Assembly (NCBI RefSeq): GCF_014655595.1 | Contig: NZ_BNBL01000009.1 | Coordinates: forward strand, 186,001-250,000 | Source of the DNA: Streptomyces griseocarneus | Lineage (GTDB): Bacteria; Actinomycetota; Actinomycetes; Streptomycetales; Streptomycetaceae | Length of the DNA stretch: 64,000 nucleotides | Direction: 5' to 3' | In this document: one piece after another, positions 37,001 to 44,767 of the stretch | Layout of the letters: every line of letters starts with the position of its first letter | Numbering within the stretch: position 1 is the stretch's first letter | Made by a program: the position numbers and the translations under genes | Notes under the pieces: generated by a model | What the model was told of the DNA's origin: nothing | Databases searched by the model: none | The model's input: the letters and a program-made list of their open reading frames with translations, nothing else

Positions 37001-37589
37001 CGATGCCGTGGTCCATCAGCTCGAGGAAGTACCGGTCCTTGCCGAAGATGTCCTGGTACTCGGAGGCCGACTTCAGGGCCTCGTCGAACTGGCCGAGGCG
37101 CAGCCTGGTCTGCAGCTCGCCGGAGGGGCAGCCGGTGGAGGCGATCAGCCCCTCGGACCACTGGCTGATGGTCTCCTTGTCCATGCGCGGCCACTTGGTC
37201 AGCCAGCCCTCGGCGTAGGCGTCGGAGGACAGCCGGAAGAGGTTGTGCAGACCGGTGGCGTTGGCCGCCCAGATCGTCTTGTGGGTGTAACCACCCGAAC
37301 CGGAGACGTCGTCCCGCTTCTGGTGCGGCTGGCCCCACTGGATCCTGCGCTTGTTGCGCCGGGACTCGGGGGCGACATAGGCCTCGATGCCGATGATCGG
37401 GGTGATCCCGGCCTTCTGGGCGGAATGGTAGAAGTCGTACGCGCCGTGGAGGTTGCCGTGGTCGGACATGGCGATGTGTGTCATGCCCATCTCATTGCAG
37501 GCATTGAACATGTCCTTGAGCCGCGCGGCACCGTCCAGCAGCGAGTACTGGGTGTGGACGTGCAGGTGCGTGAACGGCGTCTTGGCCAC
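34050..37589 (-). CDS. dnaE: DNA polymerase III subunit alpha
   Basis: Replicative polymerase catalytic subunit (1179 residues). It begins with the PHP domain (FTHLHVHTQYSLLDGAARL and AMSDHGNLHGAYDFYHS), followed by the palm with GPGRGSAAGSIVAYALG and the catalytic PDVDIDFDERRR near residue 400, then a helix-hairpin-helix and an OB-fold region (IVTIGGIISGLQRKMTKQG). GTG at 37589 has GGAGG 9 bp upstream and gives AKTPFTHLH, the usual beginning. This is the essential DnaE1 type. A divergent DUF2252 gene lies 181 bp away. Confidence 0.96.
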   Translation of the reverse strand: MAKTPFTHLHVHTQYSLLDGAARLKDMFNACNEMGMTHIAMSDHGNLHGAYDFYHSAQKAGITPIIGIEAYVAPESRRNKRRIQWGQPHQKRDDVSGSGGYTHKTIWAANATGLHNLFRLSSDAYAEGWLTKWPRMDKETISQWSEGLIASTGCPSGELQTRLRLGQFDEALKSASEYQDIFGKDRYFLELMDHGIEIERRVRDGLLEIGKKLGIPPLVTNDSHYTYAHEATAHDALLCIQTGKNLSDPDRFRFDGSGYYLKSTDEMYAIDSSDAWQEGCANTQLIADQIDTEGMFQFRNLMPKFDIPEGYTEVTWFREETLRGMHRRFPGGIPEDRMKQVEYEMDTIISMGFPGYFLVVADFIMWAKKQGIAVGPGRGSAAGSIVAYALGITDLDPIPHGLIFERFLNPERISMPDVDIDFDERRRAEVIRYVTEKYGADKVAMIGTYGTIKAKNAIKDSARVLGYPYAMGDRITKAMPADVLGKGIPLSGITDPKHPRYSEAGEVRAMYENEPDVKKVIDTAMGVEGLVRQMGVHAAGVIMSSETITDHVPVWVRHSDGVTITQWDYPSCESLGLLKMDFLGLRNLTIMDDAVKMVKANKGIDIDLLSLPLDDPTTFELLQRGDTLGVFQFDGGPMRSLLRLMKPDNFEDISAVSALYRPGPMGMNSHTNYALRKNGQQEITPIHPELKEPLEEVLGVTYGLIVYQEQVQKAAQIVAGYSLGEADILRRVMGKKKPDELAKNFVFFKEGATKKGFSDEAIQALWDVLVPFAGYAFNKAHSAAYGLVSYWTAYLKANHPAEYMAALLTSVKDDKDKSATYLNECRRMGIKVLPPNVNESEANFAAQGDDVILFGLTAVRNVGANVVDSIIRCRKSKGKYTSFPDFLDKVEAVVCNKRTVESLIKAGAFDEMGHTRKGLTAHYEPMIDNVVQVKRKEAEGQFDLFGGMGEEDSSEPGFGLDVEFSDVEWEKSYLLAQEREMLGLYVSDHPLFGIEHVLNDKADASISQLTGGEHADGAIVTIGGIISGLQRKMTKQGNAWAIATVEDLAGSIDCMFFPATYQLVSTQLVEDAVVFVKGRLDKREDIPRLVAMELMVPDLSNAGTNAPVIISIPTVKVTPPLVERLGQVLSHHRGSTEVRIKLQGARKTTVLRLDRHRVTPDPALFGDLKQLLGPSCLAG

Positions 37590-37770
37590 GGTGGACGACC
37601 TCCGGTGGGGTGGCAGCGGGTCGGCGGGGACAGCTTCGAAGGTTACCGGCCCCCACCGACAGTCGCGGGCACGCGCCGGTAGCCTCGGACGCCTGCGGAC
37701 GGCAGCACATGTGTCCGCCCGATGACCCTCCCCCGGCCCGCGCCGGGGGTGCCCCCGAGGAGGACCACCG

Positions 37771-39096
37771 ATGGCGACCGAGCACGACCGGGCCACGCAG
37801 CGCGGCGAGGAGATCCTCGCCGTTTTCGACACCGCCTTCGGTGAGCTGCTCGCGGCCGACCCGGCCGCCTTCCGGGTCAAGTTCCGGAAGATGGCCGCCT
37901 CGGCCTTCGCCTTCTACCGCGGCACGGCCTGCCTCTTCTACTCCGACCTGGAGCACGAGCGCGACGCCGGCCCGTACCTGGACGACCGCACCAGCCGGGT
38001 GTGGATCCACGGCGATCTCCACGCCGAGAACTTCGGCACGTACATGGACGCCAACGGCCGCCTGGTCTTCAACGTCAACGACTTCGACGAGGCCTACGTG
38101 GGCCCCTTCACCTGGGACCTCAAGCGCCTCGCCGCCTCCCTGGCCCTGCTGGGCTACACCAAGGCGCTCAGCGACGAGAAGATCTCCGAGCTGGTGCGGA
38201 TCTACGCCGCCGCCTACCGCGAGCGGATCCACGCCCTGGCCACCGGCGCCAAGGAGGACGAGCTGCCGCCGTTCACCCTGGACACCGCCGAGGGCCCGCT
38301 GCTGGCCGCCCTGCGCGAGGCCCGCTCGATGACCCGCTTCGGGCTGCTGGCCTCCATGACGGAGATCAGGGACTTCGAGCGGCGCTTCCTCGCCGACGGC
38401 GGCGCCATCGAGCTGGACGCCGCCACCCGGTACAAGATCCTCGCCGCCTTCGACGGCTACCTGGAGACCCTGCCCGACACCAGCCTGGCCCGCCCCGACT
38501 CCTACCGCGTCAAGGACGTCGTCGGCCGCCGGGGCGTCGGCATCGGCAGCGCCGGCCTGCCCTCGTACAACATCCTCCTCGAGGGCAACAGCGACGCCCT
38601 GGAGAACGACGTCGTCATCTACATGAAGCAGGCGCAGACCCCGGCGGTCTCCCGGCACATCACCGACCCCGCCGTCCGCGGCTACTTCCAGCACGAGGGC
38701 CACCGCACGGTGATCTCCCAGCGCGCCCTGCAGGCCCACGCCGACCCGTGGCTGGGCTGGACCGAGCTCAGCGGCGCCGGGCAGCTGGTCGCCGAGATCT
38801 CGCCGTACGCCGTCGACCTGGACTGGTCGGACATCGACGACCCGGCGGAGATCGCCACGGTCGTCGCCGACCTGGGCCGGGCCACCGCCGCCATGCACGC
38901 CGCCGCCGACGACCAGAGCGGCCACTCGCTGGTGCCGTTCTCCACCGAGCGCGCCATCGATGCCGTGATCGCCGCCGACGAGGAGGGCTTCGCCGAGCTG
39001 CTGGTGGACTTCGCCCACACCTACGGCGCCCGGGCCCGCGCGGACCACCAGATCTTCGTGGACCTCTTCCGCAACGGCAGGATCCCCGGGCTTTAG
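37771..39096 (+). CDS. DUF2252 domain protein
   Basis: A 441-residue protein of the DUF2252 family, related to kinase-like and aminoglycoside-phosphotransferase folds. The kinase-like active-site segment is WIHGDLHAENFGTY (near residue 77) followed by VFNVNDFDEAYVGPFTWDLKRL, equivalent to the HxD and DFG-type motifs. A nucleotide-dependent phosphotransferase role is inferred from this, the substrate is unknown. GAGGAGG before the ATG at 37771 fixes the start. Confidence 0.86.
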   Translation: MATEHDRATQRGEEILAVFDTAFGELLAADPAAFRVKFRKMAASAFAFYRGTACLFYSDLEHERDAGPYLDDRTSRVWIHGDLHAENFGTYMDANGRLVFNVNDFDEAYVGPFTWDLKRLAASLALLGYTKALSDEKISELVRIYAAAYRERIHALATGAKEDELPPFTLDTAEGPLLAALREARSMTRFGLLASMTEIRDFERRFLADGGAIELDAATRYKILAAFDGYLETLPDTSLARPDSYRVKDVVGRRGVGIGSAGLPSYNILLEGNSDALENDVVIYMKQAQTPAVSRHITDPAVRGYFQHEGHRTVISQRALQAHADPWLGWTELSGAGQLVAEISPYAVDLDWSDIDDPAEIATVVADLGRATAAMHAAADDQSGHSLVPFSTERAIDAVIAADEEGFAELLVDFAHTYGARARADHQIFVDLFRNGRIPGL

Positions 39097-39133
39097 CCAC
39101 GGCTTTACGCACGGCATGGCAGACTCGGCCCTC

Positions 39134-39769
39134 ATGGACATATCGGCGGCACGGTTGCGGGCACTGCGCGCGGCGCTGTTCACAGCGCTGTGCGTGCTGC
39201 TGTCCGCCGCCTCGCACGTGCTGCTGTCCGGCCGGGCCCTGCCCGCGGCGGCCGTCGCCGGGGCCGGCGCGGGCGTCTTCGCGCTCGCCTACGCCCTGGC
39301 CGGCCGCGAGCGCGGCTACGGCCGCATCGCCGCCCTCCTCGTCCCGCTGCAGCTGGCCGTCGGCGCGCTCTTCGCCGCCGGCCAGGACGGCTGCTACGGC
39401 CGGCCCGGCCATCCCGCCCCCGGCGCGCTGACCTGGCTGTGCAGCGGCACCATGGGCACCCCCCTGGCCCGCTGGGCCGACCCGGGCGCCGCCCCCTGGC
39501 TGCTGCTCGCCGGACACGTCGCCCTCGGCCTGCTGGCCGCCGCCTGGCTGCGGCGCGGCGAGGCGGCGCTCGGCCGGCTGCTGCGTGCCGCGGCCGCGGC
39601 CGCCTTCCGGCCGCTGCGGATGGCCACCACCGACACCGCGCGCGTGCGGCCGCGGCGCGGCCCGCTCCCGCGCCCCGTGCGCGACGGCCGGCCGGCCCGG
39701 CCCCTGCCGCTGCTCGTCCACTCCGTCGTCCGCCGCGGTCCGCCGCCCGGGCCCGCCCTCGCCGCCTGA
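39134..39769 (+). CDS. Four-helix membrane protein with extracytoplasmic Cys pair, copy 1
   Basis: A 211-residue protein of unknown family. Four helices are predicted (about 10-30, 38-58, 66-85 and 118-136), with N and C termini inside by charge. The loop between helices 3 and 4 should be outside and contains GQDGCYG and LCSGTMGTPL. Helix 1 carries a Cys and a His (TALCVLLSAASHVLLSG). The C-terminal tail ends with PLPLLVHSVVRRGPPPG. I use ATG 39134 because it aligns residue for residue with copy 2 at 40753 and follows a CAGACT element by 8 bp; ATG 39116 is less likely. It is paired with the DsbA-like gene 55 bp downstream. Confidence 0.72.
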   Translation: MDISAARLRALRAALFTALCVLLSAASHVLLSGRALPAAAVAGAGAGVFALAYALAGRERGYGRIAALLVPLQLAVGALFAAGQDGCYGRPGHPAPGALTWLCSGTMGTPLARWADPGAAPWLLLAGHVALGLLAAAWLRRGEAALGRLLRAAAAAAFRPLRMATTDTARVRPRRGPLPRPVRDGRPARPLPLLVHSVVRRGPPPGPALAA

Positions 39770-39824
39770 GGGCCCCGGACACCGACAGCACCGTACGGAC
39801 ACGCATCACGGAGAACGCACCATC

Positions 39825-40667
39825 ATGAGCAAGCGCAACAACTGGGAGAACAAGCAGAGCGCCCGCGAGCGGCTGCGCGCCGAGCGCGAGCAGCAGGCGA
39901 AGCGGGACCGCACCCGCCGCCAGTTCGTCGTCGGCGGCGCCATCGTCGGCGTGCTCGCGATAGCCGGCGGCATCGGCTACGCCGCGACCCAGCTCGGCGG
40001 CGCCAGCGCCAAGAGCACCAACGCCGCCTGGAAGGCCGCCGCCGACCAGACCCTGGTCAAGCCCGCCAACACCGGCGGCGACAAGGGCACCGAGGTCGTC
40101 ATCGGCAAGAAGGACGCCAAGCACACCCTGGACGTGTTCCAGGACATGCGCTGCCCGGTCTGCTCGGTCTTCGAGCAGAACGTCGGCGACACCATCGACA
40201 AGGACGTCAAGGACGGCAAGTACAAGGTCTCGTACCACGTCGGCACCTTCCTCGACCGCAACCCCCAGATCGCCGGCACCGGTTCGAAGAACGCGCTCAG
40301 CGCGCTGGGCGCCGCGCTCAACGTCAGCCCCGAGGCGTTCAGCGCGTACAACAAGGCGCTCTACGCCAAGGCGAACCACCCCGAGGAGACCAAGGACGAC
40401 TTCGCCGACGACGCCGTCCTGCTGAAGGTCGCCCAGCAGGTGCCGGCGCTCAAGGGCAACGCCGCCTTCGAGAAGGACGTCAAGGACGGCACCTTCGACA
40501 AGTGGGCGCTGGAGATGTCCGACTCCTTCGACAAGGTCAAGGACGTCACCGGCACCCCGACGCTCAAGCTCGACGGCAAGAAGGTCACGTACGAGAGCGA
40601 GCAGGGCAAGGGCGTACCGATGACGCCCGAGCAGTTCAACTCGGCCGTCGGCGAGCACCTGAAGTAG
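39825..40667 (+). CDS. Membrane-anchored DsbA-like protein, copy 1
   Basis: A 280-residue protein with a charged N-terminus (SARERLRAEREQQAKRDRTR), one membrane helix (34-55) and an extracytoplasmic thioredoxin-fold domain with active site CPVC at 110-113 (FQDMRCPVCSVFEQNVG) and a cis-Pro loop TGTPTLKLDGK. It probably oxidises or isomerises disulphides outside the membrane. Long stretches are nearly identical to the copy at 41460, including GTFLDRNP, SKNALSALGAALNVSPEAF and FEKDVKDGTFDKWAL. It is the second gene of the first module. Confidence 0.88.
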   Translation: MSKRNNWENKQSARERLRAEREQQAKRDRTRRQFVVGGAIVGVLAIAGGIGYAATQLGGASAKSTNAAWKAAADQTLVKPANTGGDKGTEVVIGKKDAKHTLDVFQDMRCPVCSVFEQNVGDTIDKDVKDGKYKVSYHVGTFLDRNPQIAGTGSKNALSALGAALNVSPEAFSAYNKALYAKANHPEETKDDFADDAVLLKVAQQVPALKGNAAFEKDVKDGTFDKWALEMSDSFDKVKDVTGTPTLKLDGKKVTYESEQGKGVPMTPEQFNSAVGEHLK

Positions 40668-40752
40668 CCCTCGCGGGGCCGGGCCACCGTCCCCTCGAAC
40701 GATGCCGAATCTTGACACGACACCCGGCTGGGGCCGTGGCACACTCGGCGTC

Positions 40753-41406
40753 ATGGAGGGGACGGGAGTTCGGTTCAGGGCGGTGCGCGCCGCGCTGTTC
40801 ACGGCGTTGTGCGTCACCCTGTCCGCCACTTCCCACGTCCTGCTCTCCCACGCACCGCTGCCGGCGGCCACGGTCGCCGGGCTGTCGGCGGCGTTCTTCA
40901 CCATCGCCTACGCGCTGGCCGGCCGGGAGCGGGGCTACGCGTCGATAGCCGCGCTCCTGGTCCCGCTGGAGCTGGCGGCGGACACCGTCTTCACCACCGG
41001 CCAGCACGCCTGTTACGGCCAGGCCGGCGGTCCGGTGGCGGGCCCGCTGCACTCGATGGGCGTCGATCTGGTCTGCCGCGGCGGCGAGTTCGGCACCCCG
41101 CTGGCGGCGGGCGAGGCCGCCGCGAACTCCGCCACCCCCTGGCTGCTGCTCGCGGCGCACGTCGCCGTCGGGCTGCTGGCCGCCGCCTGGCTGCGGCGCG
41201 GTGAGGTGGCAATGGCCCGGCTGGTCCGCGCGGTGGCCGCCGTCGCCTTCCGGCCGCTGCTGTCGGCCCTGGCCGCGCTCGCGCCGTCCACCCCGGCCGG
41301 CCCCCGCCCGCGGCCCGTGCGCGACACGCTCGCCGCGCGCACGCTCCCCCTCCTCGTGCACTCCGTCGTACGGCGGGGACCGCCGCTGTGCCCGGCATCC
41401 GCCTGA
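40753..41406 (+). CDS. Four-helix membrane protein with extracytoplasmic Cys pair, copy 2
   Basis: A 217-residue paralogue of the gene at 39134. Shared segments include RAALFTALC, SHVLLS, AYALAGRERGY, IAALLVPL, ACYG, FGTPL, GLLAAAWLRRGE and the tail LPLLVHSVVRRGPP. The Cys-Cys spacing in the outer loop is 20 residues here and 15 in copy 1, so the loop, not the helices, varies. An additional Cys occurs at the very C-terminus (PPLCPASA). A CACACT element ends 7 bp before the ATG at 40753, as in copy 1. It is 53 bp upstream of the second DsbA-like gene. Confidence 0.72.
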   Translation: MEGTGVRFRAVRAALFTALCVTLSATSHVLLSHAPLPAATVAGLSAAFFTIAYALAGRERGYASIAALLVPLELAADTVFTTGQHACYGQAGGPVAGPLHSMGVDLVCRGGEFGTPLAAGEAAANSATPWLLLAAHVAVGLLAAAWLRRGEVAMARLVRAVAAVAFRPLLSALAALAPSTPAGPRPRPVRDTLAARTLPLLVHSVVRRGPPLCPASA

Positions 41407-41459
41407 GCACAGCACCGTCTTCGGTCCCATAGCCCGTACGCCCACGGAGGGTTCACGCC

Positions 41460-42317
41460 ATGAGCAACCGCAACACCCCGCAGAACAAGGCCGCCGCCCG
41501 CGAGCGGCTGCGCGCCGAGCGCGAGCGCCAGGCCAAGAAGGACAGGACGCGCCGCAAGGTCCTGGTCGGCGTGGGCGTCGTCGCCGTCCTCGCGATCGCC
41601 GCCGGCATCGGCGTGGCCGTCACCAACGCCACCAGCGGCGGCAAGAACAACAAGGTCACCAGCGAGGACTGGGTCTCCGCGGCCAAGAAGGCGGAGTTCA
41701 AGGCGCCCGCCAACACCTCCGGGGACAAGGGCACCACGGTCGTCATCGGCAAGCAGGACGCCAAGAACACCCTCGAGGTCTTCGAGGACATGCGCTGCCC
41801 CATCTGCTCCGGCTTCGAGCAGAACGTCGGCGAGGTGGTCCTCAAGGACGTCAAGGACGGCAAGTACAAGGCGCAGTACCGGATCGGCACCTTCCTGGAC
41901 CGCAATCCGATGATCAAGGGGTCCGGCTCCAAGAACGCGCTCAGCGCGCTGGGCGCGGCGCTCAACGTCAGCCCCGAGGCCTTCCTGGAGTACAAGAAGG
42001 CGCTGTTCGCGCAGAAGAACCACCCCGACGAGCGGGACGACGCCTTCTCCGACGACGCCAAGCTGCTCGACATCGCCGGCCAGGTCCCGGCGCTCAAGGG
42101 CAACGCCGCCTTCGAGAAGGACGTCAAGGACGGCACCTTCGACAAGTGGGCGCTGGCCGTCTCCGACTCCTTCGACACCTTCGTCGGCCCGGACAAGGAG
42201 ATCAAGGGCACCCCGGGCCTGAAGCTCAACGGCAAGGTGCTCGGCGACGAGCGGGGCCAGGCCCCGCAGGCCCCGGACATGTTCAAGACCCTGGTGGAGC
42301 AGAACCTGAAGAAGTAA
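41460..42317 (+). CDS. Membrane-anchored DsbA-like protein, copy 2
   Basis: A 285-residue paralogue of the gene at 39825 with the same layout: basic N-terminus, one helix (35-57), and a thioredoxin-like domain with CPIC at 113-116 (FEDMRCPICSGFEQNVG). The cis-Pro region reads KGTPGLKLNGK, so the Thr-Pro-Thr of copy 1 has become Thr-Pro-Gly. GGAGGG precedes the ATG at 41460. It closes the second module; a weak hairpin follows before phoD. Confidence 0.88.
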   Translation: MSNRNTPQNKAAARERLRAERERQAKKDRTRRKVLVGVGVVAVLAIAAGIGVAVTNATSGGKNNKVTSEDWVSAAKKAEFKAPANTSGDKGTTVVIGKQDAKNTLEVFEDMRCPICSGFEQNVGEVVLKDVKDGKYKAQYRIGTFLDRNPMIKGSGSKNALSALGAALNVSPEAFLEYKKALFAQKNHPDERDDAFSDDAKLLDIAGQVPALKGNAAFEKDVKDGTFDKWALAVSDSFDTFVGPDKEIKGTPGLKLNGKVLGDERGQAPQAPDMFKTLVEQNLKK

Positions 42318-42328
42318 CAGCGGGCGAC

Positions 42329-42360
42329 GGGTGGGCGAACTCTTGGTAACGCGCCCACCC
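42329..42360 (+). terminator. Weak hairpin after the second DsbA-like gene
   Basis: GGGTGGGCG (42329-42337) pairs with CGCCCACCC (42352-42360) around a 14-nt loop, 11 bp past the stop. No U run. It may only attenuate read-through into phoD. Confidence 0.4.
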
Positions 42361-42390
42361 GCACTCTTACCGGCGGTTGTGACCGACCGG

Positions 42391-42396
42391 TAATGT
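42391..42396 (+). promoter_or_regulatory. Leaderless-type -10 element of phoD
   Basis: TAATGT ends 8 bp before the GTG at 42405, with no ribosome-binding sequence. A TTACCG hexamer 18 bp upstream is a weak -35. Confidence 0.4.
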
Positions 42397-42404
42397 GACG
42401 GCCC

Positions 42405-44069
42405 GTGACATCCCACGACATATCACGACGCACTGCCGTCACGGCCGTCGCCGCCACCGCGACCGCCGCCCTGCTTCCCACGGTCGCCGCGCCCGCGGCC
42501 GTCGCCGATTCCGGCCCTCCCGCCGGCAACACCCCCGCCACGGCCACCGCCTTCGCGCACGGCGTCGCCTCCGGCGACCCGCTGCCCGACGGCGTCCTGC
42601 TGTGGACCCGCGTCACCCCCGCGCCCGACGCCGTCCCCGGCTCCGGCCGCGGGCCGGCCGTCGACGTCGCCTGGCAGGTCGCCGAGGACGAGCAGTTCAC
42701 CCGCGTCGTCGCGCACGGCACGGTCACCGCGACGGCCGCCACCGACCACACCGTCAAGGCCGACGTGCGCGGACTGCGCCCGGCCACCGGCTACTTCTTC
42801 CGGTTCACCTGCGACGGCGTCCACTCCCCCACCGCCCGCACCCGTACGGCCCCCGCCCGCGACGCGGCCGTGCCCGGCATCCGCTTCGGCGTGGTCTCCT
42901 GCGCCAACTGGGAGTCCGGCCACTTCTCGGCGTACCGCCACCTCGCCGCCCGCCGCGACCTGGACGCGGTCTTCCACCTCGGCGACTACATCTACGAGTA
43001 CGGCACCGGGCAGTACCCGGCGGCCAAGTACGTCGTCCGGCCGCACGCGCCCGCCCACGAGATCGTCACCCTGGCCGACTACCGCACCCGGCACGGCCGT
43101 TACAAGACCGACCCCGACCTCCAGGCGCTGCACCACGCGCACCCGGTCGTGGCCATCTGGGACGACCACGAGTTCGCCAACGACGCCTGGACGGGCGGCG
43201 CCGAGAACCACACCCCGGGCGCCGAGGGCGACTGGGCGGCGCGCGTGGCGGCCGCCAAGAAGGCGTACTTCGAGTGGATGCCGGTGCGCCCCTCCGTCGA
43301 GGGCACCACCTACCGGCGGCTGCGCTTCGGCAAGCTCGCCGACCTCCACCTGCTGGACCTGAGATCCTTCCGCTCGCAGCAGGTCAAGCCCGGCAGCGGC
43401 AAGGTCGACGACCCCGAGCGCACCATCACCGGCCGCGCCCAGCTGGACTGGCTCAAGGAGGGGCTGGCCTCCTCGGACACCGCCTGGCGCCTGGTCGGCA
43501 ACCCGGTGATGATCTCGCCGGTCGCCTTCGGCGCCCTGCCCGCGCACCTCCTGGAGCCGCTGGCGAAGCTGCTGGGACTGCCCTCGGGCGGCGTGACCAT
43601 CAACTCCGACCAGTGGGACGGCTACACCGACGACCGGCGGGAGCTCATAGCCCACCTGACCGACCGCGGCATCTCCAACACCGTCTTCCTGACCGGCGAC
43701 ATCCACATGGCGTGGGCCAACGACGTGCCGAAGAAGGCCGCGACGTACCCGCTGTCCTCCTCGGCCGCCACCGAGTTCGTGGTGACCTCGGTGTCCTCGG
43801 ACAACCTCGACGACCTCCTGCACGTGGCCCCGCACACGGTCTCCCTGGCCGCGGCCACCGCCCTCAAGGCCGCCAACCGGCACGTGAAGTGGCTCGACAT
43901 GGACTCGCACGGCTACGGCGTCCTCGACGTGACCGCCGAGCAGGCGCAGATGGACTACTACGTGCTGTCCGACAAGACCGACCCGGCGGCCACGGCCTCC
44001 TGGACCCGCTCGTACCGCACCCGCTCCGGGACCCAGCGCGTGGAGCGGGCCGACGCTCCCGTGCGCTAG
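42405..44069 (+). CDS. phoD: PhoD-family alkaline phosphatase, Tat-exported
   Basis: A secreted metallophosphatase/phosphodiesterase (554 residues). A twin-arginine signal lies at the start (SRRTAVTAVAATATAALLP) with a likely cleavage after an Ala-rich segment near residue 35. The catalytic domain shows the PhoD N-terminal beta domain (GVASGDPLPDGVLLWTRV), then GVVSCANWESGHFSAY, FHLGDYIYEYG, AIWDDHEFANDAW and FLTGDIHMAW, which hold the Fe/Ca ligands. GTG at 42405 is the start. The stop directly abuts the stop of the convergent gene with no gap. Confidence 0.93.
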   Translation: MTSHDISRRTAVTAVAATATAALLPTVAAPAAVADSGPPAGNTPATATAFAHGVASGDPLPDGVLLWTRVTPAPDAVPGSGRGPAVDVAWQVAEDEQFTRVVAHGTVTATAATDHTVKADVRGLRPATGYFFRFTCDGVHSPTARTRTAPARDAAVPGIRFGVVSCANWESGHFSAYRHLAARRDLDAVFHLGDYIYEYGTGQYPAAKYVVRPHAPAHEIVTLADYRTRHGRYKTDPDLQALHHAHPVVAIWDDHEFANDAWTGGAENHTPGAEGDWAARVAAAKKAYFEWMPVRPSVEGTTYRRLRFGKLADLHLLDLRSFRSQQVKPGSGKVDDPERTITGRAQLDWLKEGLASSDTAWRLVGNPVMISPVAFGALPAHLLEPLAKLLGLPSGGVTINSDQWDGYTDDRRELIAHLTDRGISNTVFLTGDIHMAWANDVPKKAATYPLSSSAATEFVVTSVSSDNLDDLLHVAPHTVSLAAATALKAANRHVKWLDMDSHGYGVLDVTAEQAQMDYYVLSDKTDPAATASWTRSYRTRSGTQRVERADAPVR

Positions 44070-44666
44070 CTAGGAGCGGCCGGAGCCGATGTCCTCGAGG
44101 AAGCCGAGCGTCACCCGCCAGGTGGCCTCGGCGGCCTCGGCGTCGTAGTCCGGCAGGTCCGGGTCGGTGAACAGGTGGCCCGCGCCCTGGTAGCGGTGCA
44201 CCTCCACGTCCGCGCCGGCCCGGCCCATCCGCAGGTACCAGGCGTTGAGCCAGTCGTGCGGCTCGAACGGGTCGGGGTCGGCGACGTGCAGCTGCACCGG
44301 CAGCTCGTCCACGGCCGTGTCCTCGGCCAGGTCGGAGGTGCCGTGCAGGAGCAGCAGGCCGCGCGCCTTCTCGTCGTTCAGCGCCAGGTTCTGCGCGATC
44401 GAGCCGCCGAGCGAGAACCCCGCGTAGACCACGCCCCGGTCCGACAGCGGCGCGGCGGCGGTCACGGCGCGGCGCAGCAGCTCCTCGCGGCCGATCTCGT
44501 CCTTGATGGCCATGCCGTCCTCGACGGTGTCCGCCGTCCGCCCCTCGTAGAGGTCGGGTACGTGCACCTCGTGCCCGGCGGCGCGCAGGCGGTCGGCGGC
44601 GGCGTGGACCGCGGGCCGCAGCCCGTAGGCCGAATGAAACAGGACGATCGTGGTAGGGGACGCCAC
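44070..44666 (-). CDS. Dienelactone hydrolase family protein
   Basis: A 198-residue alpha/beta hydrolase of the DLH family. The nucleophile elbow is GFSLGGS, so the usual DLH Cys is replaced by Ser; the His of the triad is in YQGAGHLFTD and the Asp probably in LHVADPDPFEP. The substrate is unknown. It ends at 44070, one base after the phoD stop on the other strand, so neither gene has room for a terminator of its own. The ATG at 44666 begins the conserved fold. Confidence 0.85.
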   Translation of the reverse strand: MASPTTIVLFHSAYGLRPAVHAAADRLRAAGHEVHVPDLYEGRTADTVEDGMAIKDEIGREELLRRAVTAAAPLSDRGVVYAGFSLGGSIAQNLALNDEKARGLLLLHGTSDLAEDTAVDELPVQLHVADPDPFEPHDWLNAWYLRMGRAGADVEVHRYQGAGHLFTDPDLPDYDAEAAEATWRVTLGFLEDIGSGRS

Positions 44667-44767
44667 TGGAGGTCACTTCCTTACAGCTGTGGGAGCACCG
44701 CCCAGCAGTCAGCTGGGGGAGCGTGCCCCCATCGTGCCAGCTAGGTTCGGAAGGAGCGGAGGTGCCC

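Noticed and set aside
42335..42360. Possible PhoP (PHO) box before phoD
   Set aside because: On the minus strand GTTACC and GTTCGCC are spaced by 10 bp, whereas PhoP direct repeats are 11 bp, and both units are imperfect. It overlaps a hairpin.
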